From: an uncultured Bacteroidaceae bacterium
GTDB taxonomy: Bacteria > Bacteroidota > Bacteroidia > Bacteroidales > Bacteroidaceae
Assembly: GCA_905236065.1 (NCBI GenBank)
Contig: CAJONZ010000088.1
Coordinates: 1-39,642, forward strand
Direction: 5' to 3'
Length of the DNA: 39,642 bases
The position numbers and the translations under genes are program-made. The notes under the pieces are model-generated. The model was not told where the DNA came from. It saw nothing but the letters and a program-made list of their open reading frames with translations, and searched no databases. Numbering within the stretch: the stretch's first letter is position 1; every line of letters starts with the position of its first letter. Below are positions 1-10,700 of the stretch, piece by piece.

Positions 1-543
1 CTTAAGAAAGACGTTCCTGGCTTAGGCTACAAGGACGAAGTCCTCACAGTGAAGGACGGATATGGTCGCAACTACCTTCTTCCTCAGGGTTTGGCAGTAC
101 TCGCTACTGAAAAGGCTATAAAGCAACTCAACGAGGAATTGAAGCAACGCGCCCACAAAATCGCCAAAATCAAGGCTGATGCTGAGGCCAAGGGTGCTCA
201 GTATCAAGGCGTATCGCTCGAAATCAAGGCTAAGGTTTCAGAGGGCAAGAACATCTACGGTTCCGTAGGTCCCAAGGAGGTTGCCGCTGCCCTTGCAGAG
301 AAGGGTCTGGAGACCGACGTGAAGTTCATCACCATGAAGTCTGCAAAGGCGCTCGGTTCCTACGAGGCCGTTGTACACTTCCACCGCGAGGTGAACATCA
401 CCATTCCTGTCGAGGTTGTCTCTGAGGAACCCATCGTAAAGGCTCCGAAGGCTGCTCCTGCTCCCGTCGTAGAGGAGGCTCCCGCAGCTGAGGAAGAGGC
501 TCCTGCCACAGAGGAGGCTCCCGCTGAGACTCCAGCAGAATAA
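1..543 (+). CDS. rplI: 50S ribosomal protein L9, 5' end cut by window edge
   Basis: Large-subunit ribosomal protein that binds 23S rRNA. The frame is open from base 1 and reads LKKDVPGLGYKDEVLTVKDG, the classic L9 N-terminal domain with its conserved VKDGYGRNYL and P-G segment, so only a few N-terminal residues are missing. The GTG at 49 is an internal Val, not the start. A long charged helix follows (about residues 35-60 of the visible part), then the C-terminal domain. The visible protein is about 180 residues, longer than the usual ~148; the excess is an acidic Ala/Glu/Pro-rich tail of about 35 residues (repeats of EEAPA). It is normally the last gene of an rpsF-rpsR-rplI operon, which fits the terminator directly behind it. 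Confidence 0.97.
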   Translation, partial: LKKDVPGLGYKDEVLTVKDGYGRNYLLPQGLAVLATEKAIKQLNEELKQRAHKIAKIKADAEAKGAQYQGVSLEIKAKVSEGKNIYGSVGPKEVAAALAEKGLETDVKFITMKSAKALGSYEAVVHFHREVNITIPVEVVSEEPIVKAPKAAPAPVVEEAPAAEEEAPATEEAPAETPAE

Positions 544-573
544 ACAGACGCTTTGTATAAAAGATAACCCACG

Positions 574-606
574 AGGCTGACATTTTCACGATGTCAGCCT
601 TTTTTT
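574..606 (+). terminator. Rho-independent terminator of rplI
   Basis: AGGCTGACAT (574-583), a 7-base loop, ATGTCAGCCT (591-600), then six T. The 10-bp stem is perfect and lies 31 bases after the rplI stop. It separates rplI from the fimbrillin operon. Confidence 0.93.
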
Positions 607-711
607 GCGTGACAAAAATCGACAGGCCATCCAGGATAATGGCAATTTGGATTCCTTTGTAGGCAAAATGGTGCTATTAGAGTGTTTAAAACGGATTTTT
701 GCGTGTGACAG

Positions 712-744
712 TTTGTCGAATAGCTCATTTTTCCGTAACTTTGC
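712..744 (+). promoter_or_regulatory. Bacteroidota promoter of the plus-strand fimbrillin operon
   Basis: The -33 element TTTG is at 712-715 and the -7 element TAACTTTGC at 736-744, with 20 bp between them, matching the Bacteroidota sigma consensus TTTG/TAnnTTTG. The transcript should start near 750, leaving a leader of about 35 bases before the ATG at 786. A small palindrome GACA-GTT-TGTC (707-717) overlaps the -33 element and could be an operator; that part is speculative. No flanking inverted repeats of the phase-variable promoter kind were seen. Confidence 0.8.
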
Positions 745-785
745 CCTGTTTTCTATTTAATAATGTGTAGGGTGCTGAGGTGGTG

Positions 786-2450
786 ATGAAAAAGCGATTG
801 GAAATTACTACGAAATCGAACCAGATATCAACTTATATTCTCATCTTTGTTCTTTTCCTCCTTTGTTCTTGCAGTCAAAAGGGCGAAGATGATTTCTTGG
901 TTGCCGAAGCCGAACAGACGCCTGTGAGTTTCAGCATGTATCTTGCCCCGCAGGGCGAGACTCGTGCGGGTGTGCCGGGCGAGATGGACAATGCCACGCT
1001 ACAGACGGAGGGATTCGGCGTTTTTGCCTATCTGACAGACGAGAAGGACTGGAACGGATCGCCTGCTGCAAAGGACGTCGCCACCCCCAATTTCATGTAC
1101 AATCAGCAAGTGCTTTACAGTGCGGATGCTTGGACCTATACTCCGCTGAAATATTGGCCAAACGACTTCTCCACGGGAGCGGTCGATGACCAAGACGACG
1201 ACCGTGCGGACAACCCTGCCACAGGCTCCGTGAACGGCGGTCGGTTGAGTTTCTTTGCCTATGCGCCCTACGTGGAGGTAACTCCCGGTACGGGTGCTGT
1301 CACGGGTGAGGCCAGCTATGGCATCACGGCCTTGACGGGCAATACGGCTACGGACGACCCGTTGGTGACCTATAAGCTGAACCCCTCGGTGACCTTCCGG
1401 GATGCAGCGGACGCCTCCTTCTCTCTTCCATCGCCCTTTGCCAAGGACAATGTGGATTTGCTCTGGGGCGTTGCTGCCACTAACCACTTCCACACGATAC
1501 TGAATAACGGAAAATCGCTGACGGAGGGTCTGCCGCTGACCGACCTGACGAAACCGACGACGAGCGAGGCTGTGAATTTCCGTTTCCTCCATGCCACGGG
1601 GATGCTCCGGCTGTTGGTGCAGGGAGCCTTCGACGAAGTCAGTCCTGGAGAGGAGAATGTGGATTTGTGGCAGACGCGCATCCTGGTCAACCGCCTGAAC
1701 CTTGTGGTTGGCAAAAAGGAAGGCGAGTTGAATCTGTGCAACACGACGGCCAATGTGGCGAAGTGGGATGTAGCGGGGAAGGCCGACCAGGAAATTCATC
1801 TGTTTAGCACGATGAAAGAGCGCAGGGAGTACGACGAGGGTTTTGCGTATATCAATCTGATGAACCCCACCCTCAACAATGAACGCTATGCCAAGAGGAC
1901 GATGCCTGTTGATTATGAGGTGACTCCCAGTAACTCCGACTGGTCTGCGATGACTTCCGACATTCTGTCCTCGGAAACTTATATGTACAGCACGTTGACC
2001 CCTTCGGTGTTTGAGACATTGCCCGAGGGCGTGACAAACGAGGCCAAGAACGTGCTGAACTTGCCGAAGAAAGACACGGATGGCGACGGAGTGGTTGACT
2101 CGGAGGACGAGACGGGCTATGGCATCCTGTTCATACCTGCATCCACGGAGAGTCATGGCAGGCTGAAATCCATCAACGTGCGCATCTGCTACGATGTCAT
2201 TACGAAAGACGCCTCGCTGGTGCGCAACAAGCCGGCGGGCTTCTCCATCATTCGCAACGACATCGCTCGCACCCTGACCCTTCCCGACGATTATTATTTC
2301 GATGCAAACAAAATATACACCCTGCGCATGGTATTGGGGTTGACGACCGTGAAGTTCGAAGTCGATACGATTGATGAGTGGGGTGTGCCCGTCACCCTGA
2401 CCCCGTTGGTGAAAGACTGGAAGGTGGTGACGACGGAGTTTGACATTTAG
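786..2450 (+). CDS. Fimbrillin family (Mfa-like) lipoprotein with EF-hand-like loop
   Basis: Predicted surface lipoprotein, 554 residues from the ATG at 786; GTGs at 780 and 783 are alternative starts. A hydrophobic segment runs into a lipobox LLCSC (Cys27 or Cys29), then an acidic linker and the candidate maturation site GETRAG (Arg60). Mfa-like family signatures follow in order: GFGVFAY, NFMYNQ...PLKYWPND, LSFFAYAPYV, NVDLLWG, FLHATGMLRLLVQ. An unusual insertion near residues 430-441, DTDGDGVVDSED, has acidic side chains at loop positions 1, 3, 5, 9 and 12 and looks like a calcium-binding EF-hand or thrombospondin-3 loop. It is the first gene of the operon; the next starts 21 bases after its stop. 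The exact role (stalk, anchor or accessory pilin) cannot be told from sequence. Confidence 0.88.
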   Translation: MKKRLEITTKSNQISTYILIFVLFLLCSCSQKGEDDFLVAEAEQTPVSFSMYLAPQGETRAGVPGEMDNATLQTEGFGVFAYLTDEKDWNGSPAAKDVATPNFMYNQQVLYSADAWTYTPLKYWPNDFSTGAVDDQDDDRADNPATGSVNGGRLSFFAYAPYVEVTPGTGAVTGEASYGITALTGNTATDDPLVTYKLNPSVTFRDAADASFSLPSPFAKDNVDLLWGVAATNHFHTILNNGKSLTEGLPLTDLTKPTTSEAVNFRFLHATGMLRLLVQGAFDEVSPGEENVDLWQTRILVNRLNLVVGKKEGELNLCNTTANVAKWDVAGKADQEIHLFSTMKERREYDEGFAYINLMNPTLNNERYAKRTMPVDYEVTPSNSDWSAMTSDILSSETYMYSTLTPSVFETLPEGVTNEAKNVLNLPKKDTDGDGVVDSEDETGYGILFIPASTESHGRLKSINVRICYDVITKDASLVRNKPAGFSIIRNDIARTLTLPDDYYFDANKIYTLRMVLGLTTVKFEVDTIDEWGVPVTLTPLVKDWKVVTTEFDI

Positions 2451-2471
2451 TTCTGAGAACGAAAAATAGCA

Positions 2472-3344
2472 ATGAAGAGACTGAACATATTGCTGCCGGC
2501 AATCTTCCTGTTGCTGCTGACATTCAGCTGTTCCCATGAGGACGGACAGCTGATGGAGGGCGTTGTCCCGGCGCAGCACCCCACAAGCCTTACGTTCGAC
2601 GTGAGCGAGGAGCCCTGGCAGGACGAGCGGATTCTTATGACCCGTGGTGCCACGCTGGACGGACTGAAAGGGCTGACGGGCTTTGGCCTGTATGCTACTT
2701 CGGCACTGATTTCTTTTACGAATACACAGGTGACGTGGGACAATGTGAATGCAAAGTGGACTTATGCTGGGGAGAAGACGTTGCTATGGCCGGCGACACC
2801 GCCCACGCTTTATGCCTATGCGCCGTGGATGGCATCGCCCACGTATAATGCAGGCACGCTGACGTTTACGCCCGGACTGGAAAATACGACCGATTTGCTT
2901 TGGGGTGAGACGAACGTGCAGGCGGACGGAACGGCAAAGCTGAACTTTAAACATGCCTTGGCAAAGATTTCCTTCGGGACGATTACGAACCATTCGGGGG
3001 CGTCTGTGTCATTGACAGGCATTTCGCTGACAGGAAATTTTTACCAAGACGGGAAACTTTCGTTGAGCGATGGAACCTGGTCGGAGAAGAACTCTTTCAC
3101 CCCAGCCTCTCAGACCCTTTCGCGCAATCCGGCCTCTGCCGTGGTGGTGGCCAACGATGCCACGGCGAATATTGGCGTGGCTGACGTGTTGCAGATACCG
3201 GGGCCGACGGTGGCTGTCACCTTCACGTTCACAGTGGGCGGGGTGGAGCATACAGCGACGGTGAACACCACCCTGACACAGGGTAGGCATACGACCTTTT
3301 ACGTGACGATACAGAATCATTTTGAAGTAATCATTACTTCTTAG
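2472..3344 (+). CDS. Fimbrillin family (Mfa-like) lipoprotein, short form
   Basis: 290-residue predicted lipoprotein. Signal peptide with lipobox LTFSC (Cys20), acidic linker, then LMTRGA with Arg58 as the candidate proteolytic maturation site. Family signatures: GFGLYAT, LLWPATPPTLYAYAPW, TTDLLWGE, LNFKHALAKISF, and a beta-rich C-terminus ending HTTFYVTIQNHFEV. It is the shortest of the six fimbrillin-like proteins here, with compact domains and no added insertions. It lies 21 bases after the previous gene and 9 bases before the next, so it is probably co-transcribed. It could be a structural pilin or a minor component; sequence alone does not decide. Confidence 0.87.
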   Translation: MKRLNILLPAIFLLLLTFSCSHEDGQLMEGVVPAQHPTSLTFDVSEEPWQDERILMTRGATLDGLKGLTGFGLYATSALISFTNTQVTWDNVNAKWTYAGEKTLLWPATPPTLYAYAPWMASPTYNAGTLTFTPGLENTTDLLWGETNVQADGTAKLNFKHALAKISFGTITNHSGASVSLTGISLTGNFYQDGKLSLSDGTWSEKNSFTPASQTLSRNPASAVVVANDATANIGVADVLQIPGPTVAVTFTFTVGGVEHTATVNTTLTQGRHTTFYVTIQNHFEVIITS

Positions 3345-3353
3345 AGACAGGAA

Positions 3354-4679
3354 ATGAAACGATTTGAGGCTTACATATACGCTCTTTTGACGGCTGTCGC
3401 CATGGTGCTGACGGGCTGTTCGGCAGACGACGGGAATCTACCTTCGCAGGAGACACGCAGTGGGGTGGTGTTCGGTGCCTGTGTGAAGGCTCCGGCGACT
3501 CGTGCGGGACAGGTTGGCGACATGGATTTCAAGGCATTGGCAACGTCGGGCTTCGGTGTGTATGCCTACGGCTTTACGGCTGACGACTTTTCTGCCTCGG
3601 TGCCCGCCCATGCAACCTTGTCGGGCCAAATCTCCTATACGGGCACTACCCCCGCAGCGGAACTGACGAATCCCACCGACGTGTTCTTCTATCCGGGCAA
3701 CTGGACTTATCCGGGAAGCGTGATAGACTGGCCGGATGCCATTCAGAAAATATCCTTCTTTGCATACGCACCCTACGTGGCGTCTCCGGGTGGGAATGAG
3801 GGTATCACGGCCATCAGTAGCGGGTCGGGCGACCCGAAGGTGACTTATACCTTGGCCCTTTCGCCCGACAAGGGCGTGGATTTGCTTTGGGGCATCAACG
3901 AGACGGACGGCCTGCCTTGGGTGAACAAGACCCTGGCGGACACCTCCGATGGCAGCGGAGCCGTGCTCTTCACCTTCCACCATGCGCTGAGTGCCATCGG
4001 CTTTCATGTGCAGGCGATGATTGACAAGAAGAACGAAACGGGCAACCTGACCGACGTTTCGGAGGTGGCAAACTTGCTGGGTACGAGCGAAAACTATAAG
4101 ATTACGGTCAAAAAACTGACGATAACCGGTGCCTTTTATCAGAGTGCCAAGTTAAACTTGAACAGCACCTCGGCCTACATGCCAAAGTGGGAGGACAAGA
4201 CGGACGAGGCATCAAGGACGCTGACCGTTGGGAACAGTTGGGTGAATGCGGCGTTTCGTCATCCGGACGACGTAACACCGACGACAACGGCCGCGGCGGA
4301 GAGCATAATGACCGGCTCCTTAACGGGTGTCACGCAGACCGCCCAGCAATTGCTGATTGCCAAAGATGGCGATGTGGAGCGTTGTTTCTATGTGATACCC
4401 AACAGCACGGCGAATGATTATACCATTGCGATTGACTGGTGTATCAGTGGCAAGGCTCCCAATGGCAGCTATATCTTTGAGGATAGGCACTCTGAGGTGC
4501 CGCTGACGGCCTGGACATGGGAGCCCGGAACGAAATACTATTTCAATTTCGTGATGGGCCTGAAAACCTTTAAGCTGAGTGTGGATGCCGTGGACTGGAC
4601 TTCGGAGACGAAGACGGTCAACATCGCCACGGAGAACGGCACCAGCGCAAGTGAATCGCTGGCAAAAGGAAGAAGGTAG
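3354..4679 (+). CDS. Fimbrillin family (Mfa-like) lipoprotein
   Basis: 441-residue predicted lipoprotein. Lipobox VLTGC (Cys22), acidic linker, then PATRAG with Arg50 as the candidate maturation site. Family signatures: GFGVYAYGF, WTYPGSVIDWPD, ISFFAYAPYV, GVDLLWGINE, FTFHHALSAIGFHV, and a C-terminal YYFNFVMGLKTFKLSVDAVD strand region that resembles the YTLRMVLGLTTVKFEVD segment of the first operon gene. A low-complexity tail (ESLAKGRR) follows. It sits 9 bases after the preceding fimbrillin and 37 bases before the giant protein gene. Confidence 0.87.
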   Translation: MKRFEAYIYALLTAVAMVLTGCSADDGNLPSQETRSGVVFGACVKAPATRAGQVGDMDFKALATSGFGVYAYGFTADDFSASVPAHATLSGQISYTGTTPAAELTNPTDVFFYPGNWTYPGSVIDWPDAIQKISFFAYAPYVASPGGNEGITAISSGSGDPKVTYTLALSPDKGVDLLWGINETDGLPWVNKTLADTSDGSGAVLFTFHHALSAIGFHVQAMIDKKNETGNLTDVSEVANLLGTSENYKITVKKLTITGAFYQSAKLNLNSTSAYMPKWEDKTDEASRTLTVGNSWVNAAFRHPDDVTPTTTAAAESIMTGSLTGVTQTAQQLLIAKDGDVERCFYVIPNSTANDYTIAIDWCISGKAPNGSYIFEDRHSEVPLTAWTWEPGTKYYFNFVMGLKTFKLSVDAVDWTSETKTVNIATENGTSASESLAKGRR

Positions 4680-4716
4680 CCGAAGTGAAACTGAAAGAAA
4701 TGACATGATAGAATAG

Positions 4717-7700
4717 ATGATGAACGTGAAAACCAATATAATATATCTGCGCTCTGTCTTGCTCCTCTTGCTGATGATGGTAGCAGGAAAGGGAGACGTG
4801 TGGGCCGAGACGACGTCGGCTACGGTGTTGATGACCTATGTGGATTATAATAACCCGAACACGGCATACGGTGTGATTACGGGAGATGATGTAGCCGAGG
4901 CAGGATATAATGTGGTGAATGACGGGTATGTGGGATTTGGCAATACGAGATGGAATGTGAATTATATCACCTATTTGCAGGTGGATGCTTCATCGGTGGA
5001 AGCTGGTGAGATAACCCGTGTGACATTGAGTTTCAAGGGCTCTGGTTCTGCAGCATCCCCTAAAAACCGTGCCTCTGTCTATGGGGCTGGTTATAATAAT
5101 TCCACGTGGTCAAGCACAATGACATATAATACTGCTGACAAGTCAATAACTCCAGTGGGTTTTACTTATACGACGACATCTGCAAGATATGATTCTTTTG
5201 AGGACGTGACCTTGGACATCACAGAGGCGTTTTTGGAGGATGGGGATAAGAAAGCGACCATTATCGTCTATGAAACTGCCGCCGACCACAGTTACATTAA
5301 GAATCCTGTTGTTACAGTTGAATACACGCCGTATTATAATTATACGGTTCAGTCCAGTCTGGGAACAGCCATACAGACTGGCTCACAATTGAAAGGGTCA
5401 ACCATTTCTTATCATTACCCGGAGTTTGAGCTGAATGCCGGAAAATTATATCAGGCAGCCAAACAAGTTGACAATCCTTGGTATGGAAAATCGTTTTCCC
5501 TGACTACAAACAATCAAACGGAGACGGTTTCTTATAGTGAGGCTGTGTCGGATGTCGTATATTATAAGGAAGCGGAAAACATAACAGGCGCAAATGTTCA
5601 GTCTGGTAGCAATGCCGATATCCGTTGCTCTGGTGGCAAGGGTGCCGCTTTTACCAATGACACGAAAATGACCACGTTGCCAGCAGGATACTATAAGGTC
5701 TGGGGACAGGTCTGGGGTAATGCTGCCACGACGTTCAATATTGCTGCTCCGCAAAATGTTGCGGGGAATATTGTGTTCCAAAATGTTTGGACACAGGCTA
5801 CGACAGGTTCGCTTACAGAGCGTGAAGCAAGTTTCCAGATGGAAAGCGGTGACGTCCTCATTCGTGCAGGAGGTGACAAGAACCACATGCTTGATGCGGT
5901 TTACATCAAAGCGCTGTTTGCTTTCAAGACTGGAGGCAGTGAGGTCGGGAAAGGCGCGACGCATACTTATGACAGTGGTGACATTTATGGACATGATGGT
6001 ACCGTTACCTATGAGATTCGGAATGCTGACAATACACAAGTCCATACAGGTCCAAACCATGTTGCCACGGTGAACCCAACAACAGGCGAGGTTACGGGTG
6101 TGCATAATGGAACGGCTATTCTGAGAGCGAAGAAAACGATAGATGCGGAATACCATACCGACCACCTTATTACCGTAACGGGTGGTAGTTGGGCATCCTC
6201 CACTTGGTCGCCGGAAACGCCTGGTGCCAACGATGCTGAGACTTTTACCTTCACGGGTGCGGGCGAAGGGCTGCATTCCACTACCAGTAAAAGTGGAAGA
6301 ATCGAAGTTGAGTTTGGCAATGCGGCAGAAGCAAGAACGGTGGAAACTGTAGTAGGAAAGTATGCCCTCTATGCCTTCGATGGCAATGGCTATAGTCACA
6401 CGCTTGCTTCTTTTGGGATTCCCAGCATGGGTACTTATTATGTACTCAAACCAACAACAAGTGGCTCCATAAAAATTCATGGCTTGATGAGTGATAATGA
6501 CAGTATCAGGTTGGTGGATGCGACAGGAAAAGTCTTGGAACGAATCGCCGTGGATGATGCAGACATAAATGTTTGGAAGGATTACAGTTTCAATACGTTG
6601 TTGGTAGGTGGTAATACTTATTACATCTATGCTCGAACAGGATGGATGGGGTCAGATGAAATCAAAAAGACACCGACGCTTTATTTGAACAGTCTGACCT
6701 TTACACCGATGGAGGGTACGACCATCAGTTTGATAGACCAGTCGTTGTTGTTTACCGCAGAAACTAATGCAAACAGAAATCAGTTGGATAGAACCATACC
6801 TGGCTTTAAACTGACTTTTGGTGGTGGCGACGGAGTAAAATATACAGGTGGAGGATTTTTTGTTGTTCGAAATGCTGAGGCAAGTTCAGAATCCCAAAAT
6901 GGACAATTCACGATAACCCCTCGTATCGCGGATGCGGATAAGAACGATGTCACTTTTACCAGTGTAACGTTGAATACTGGTGCAAAGCCGTCGGGGGTGG
7001 GGGATAATCCCGGCATTTATATTTATAAAGAGAATAATGCACTTGTGTTTAATAATAAAACGGTTGCACATGCCCAGAATAATACTTACGATTTGACAGG
7101 GCAGGACATTCATGAACTGACTATCAAATTAAAGGGAGAAGCATCCGCGAAGACTTTGGGATTCCATCTGAATTCTATCACCTTCAAATATACGGTAACA
7201 GGAGGCAAATCTCTTGATACATCCAAGGGCGAGGTGGAGTTGAAACTGGCTAATGAGAATTTTTTGTATGGGTATGAGGGAAAAACGGTTGATGATGACC
7301 TTTATTTCAAATCTCCCATAGCTTTTGATGGCGATATTTCTGTTACTCCGGCTGATGCGGATGGAAATACTGGGCTTGTGAAAGTTCTCGACGTGCTTGA
7401 CAGTAAGGGAAAAGGCAATGCGTTAATCCACTTTGGAACGAATGTGCAAAAATATGCTTCGGGCGTAAATGAGGGAAAAGTAGAGTCTTTCGACGACTAC
7501 AAGATAAATGTCAAGCGAGGTGTATATGAGTTTACCGCAGCGTTTGCCGAGACCCCCTATTTTAAGGCGGCAACGGCAAAGACCAGAGTCTATAGCCGAG
7601 ATTATGAGGAAACGCCGGAAAAAGTGTTGAACAAAGATGAAAGTTACACGGTGCCTGTGGGTGCGGGACTTTTCTTTGCCTTGACGGCTACCAGTGCGAG

Positions 7701-10700
7701 CGGAACGGAGATTATAGAGCTGACCAACGTGGTGAATACGTCTGCGACGGCCAATGGCGAACGCTTCCTGACAACGGCTGTTTCCGACGGTTCGGTAACC
7801 ATAACCAATCGTGGTGACCAACCTATTACGATTACTAAGATTGAAGTTTATCGTAAGCAGGGAATCCTGAACATCGATTATGCGGGACAAGGCATGGACG
7901 GCAATGTGTTTTTCTTTGGTCAAAATTATACTCCCTCTTTCACCATCACGGGCGAAGATGGAATCTCCGATAAATACAAGGCTACAGGAACATATAGTAT
8001 TACAAAGTCTTTGAGTGGTGTCACGCTGCCAGTTGCTTCAACGGGAACATTAAATGTCAGTGAGGATGCCGACCAAGGGTATGTTGATGTAACGCTGACG
8101 GTTGAGCCTCTGGATGGGCAAGAAAAAGACTATGCTCCCATCAGCAAGACTATTCGCCTCTATGTGATTGAAGGAATGTGGGATTTCAGAGAATATAAAT
8201 CTTGGCATCATCGTCTGTTGTTTGGTTCTGCGGGATGGTATGGAGGCTATACGGAATATAATCAACTGCGTGATACGGAGGACTTTGAGTATTTCATACA
8301 GAACGACGGGGAACCTTTAATACTGACGCTTGGACTGGAGTCACGCTACAAAATGCGAATGACTTGGGCTAAGAATAATGGCGATGGTCGTCTGCATCTT
8401 TTTGGTCAGGGTAGCAATGAGCAGAACAAAGCTCGCTATGGTCATGGCGGCATTTTAAGAGTGCCCGTCCAGAAAGGTATGCTTGTGGAAATCAATGCCT
8501 ATTCAAATGGAAATTACTCAGAAATGGACTTGGAGGGACTGAACGACGAGAAAAACGTGGCGCTTGTCAATCATTTTGAAGTACATGAAAATGCAACGTC
8601 ACAGTTCTTCATTGCTAATCGTGATGGCTATTTTGACATTATAGACCCTTCTTATAATCTTGACCTTTACATCAACTATATTAAAGTTTCTGCCAAAATG
8701 GTGTTCAGATACGGGGAAGAAACGTTTATCTCACCCCGTGGAACGCCTGGTAATCCAGATACTTTTGAAAACCCCATTGTCAATAAAGGCGATGGCGGTA
8801 CAACTTTCACTTTCACTAAAACGGCTTCTGCGCCAGCCGATCTTGTTACAAGTATCAACGCGGAAGGCGTAGCTACCTTACGTTCTGCAGCTGAAGGGTA
8901 TTATACGGTGAATGTGGATGGTGCAGGCTCAGGGTTGTTGGCTGGGAAATCTGCCTCTTATACGGCTCATGTGGTGACGATGACGACTACGTCTGTTACT
9001 ACAATGGTCAGCACCTCTTCCCAAACTTTTGACCTGAAAGACAGGGTGTCTATTAGTTTGGGGGCTGGTGAAACGATCACGAACGAATATGCCAAAAGCA
9101 AAGTAACCTTCAGCCTTGATAAGAACGATGAATATCTGCGTGGTGTGTCAACCATTGACGAAAATGGTGTGCTGACCGTTGTGGGTGCCGCCTATCTTAC
9201 TGTTACTGCAACGCTTGGCACCATTTCGAAAGATTTCAATGTCATTATCAATGGTGCTGGCATCGTAGATAAGTCTCCAGTTGTTTATAGCAATGCAACA
9301 TCATATACGGTGAAGACTATCGGAGATTTTTGGGGTGATCCTTATAAAGTAACGGATTTCAGTTTTGATAAGGCGAGGATGCTTGCAGGCATTAAGGGAG
9401 ATTTGACTGGTGTTACGTTGGAAGGACCTGTTTGGCAGAATAATAATTATGAACTCAAGATTAATTTACCTGGCAACGGAAAAGGTGGCATCGTTCCCAT
9501 TTATATTCAGTATAAGCATCAGGCGACAGGAGACGTCGTTTATAGGGATTCTGCCGTCTTGACGGTTGCTTACCAGGAAAAGGTTTGGGATTTTGATAAG
9601 AATCTGATTGGAGAACTTTCTGACTGGTGGCCTTCGTCCTCTCGCTTGATAGCTTCAAAAACAGGAGATTGGGAAACCACTGCCACTTTTGACGAACCAA
9701 CAGACGATGACGACCCTAATGCCACCACGCCTGGCGGCCATACTGATACGCACGATTGGAAGTTTGTACGAAAAATGGGAAGAACCCATCCGGAGTCATC
9801 CATCATTTATTACTACAATCATTCTGTGGCGGGCATCAATGCGCTGGTCATTCCAAGCACAGAGGGCTTGAAAATCAGTTCGACCAAAAGCGGCAAGCAA
9901 ATGGGTGTCGAAATGATGTCAACGCGAAAGGTGAGGGATGGATATGAAAGAGGATATGCCGAAGCCAATACTCCTTACGATTGTCGTAATCTCATGCTTT
10001 TACGTGGTGGTAGGTTTGTCGTGCCGAAGGTGAAACCAGGCCAGTGGATTGAAGTACGCTGGACACGCCACCAAGAGGATATGGCCGAACGTCTGACCAT
10101 GGAAAATCTTTGCGACGTGGAGGGGAAGTACATCAGTGAAATCTATAAGATTGGAAACTGTTTCTACAACCTGCCTTGGTCCACGAGTACATATATGTTC
10201 CAAGTGGCACCTGAGGGAACGGACAAAGGCGACGGCACGACGGTGACACTTGATGAAGATGGTTGTGTGGATGCCGTGTTCGAGGTGGCCGACAACATTT
10301 ACATTAGTATTCAGCAGATTGAACTCCATGAACCGGGATGGAATTATCTTTCTTCAATGGTGACCCAATTGAATGGATATGTGGGTGCTGCACCTGTTGA
10401 GCCGGAAGATGGTTGGACGCTGGATAAAGACCCTTTGACGGACGCACCTAAGTTAGCTTTGCATTATGTGTTGGATGGAGAGAACAGTTTGACCTTGCTG
10501 CCTAAACAGCTTCAGAATGCGCCCAATGCCCCCCATGAATGGAATTTTGAAGCCGACCCGACTTTTGAGGATGCCGATTTGGAGTTTGACAAGGATTTGT
10601 CGAATGGAGCCAAGTTGACTTACAAAAACGGCTGGGGCAAGGTGCGAGTGACGCTAACCAGCTATTCACAAAATCTGAAGTATGTGGCCAACCACAAGCA

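Noticed and set aside
602-705. Direct repeat TTTTTGCGTG at 602-611 and 696-705
   Set aside because: The first copy is the tail of the rplI terminator and the repeat is only 10 bp with a T-run, so chance is a sufficient explanation.
712-744. Phase-variable invertible promoter for the fimbrillin operon
   Set aside because: I looked for inverted repeats flanking the promoter and found none, only the short GACA-GTT-TGTC palindrome.
999-2579. 526-codon minus-strand open frame opposite the first fimbrillin gene
   Set aside because: It runs across the ends of two clear fimbrillin genes, is His/Arg/Gln-rich with no domain, and has no promoter or signal.
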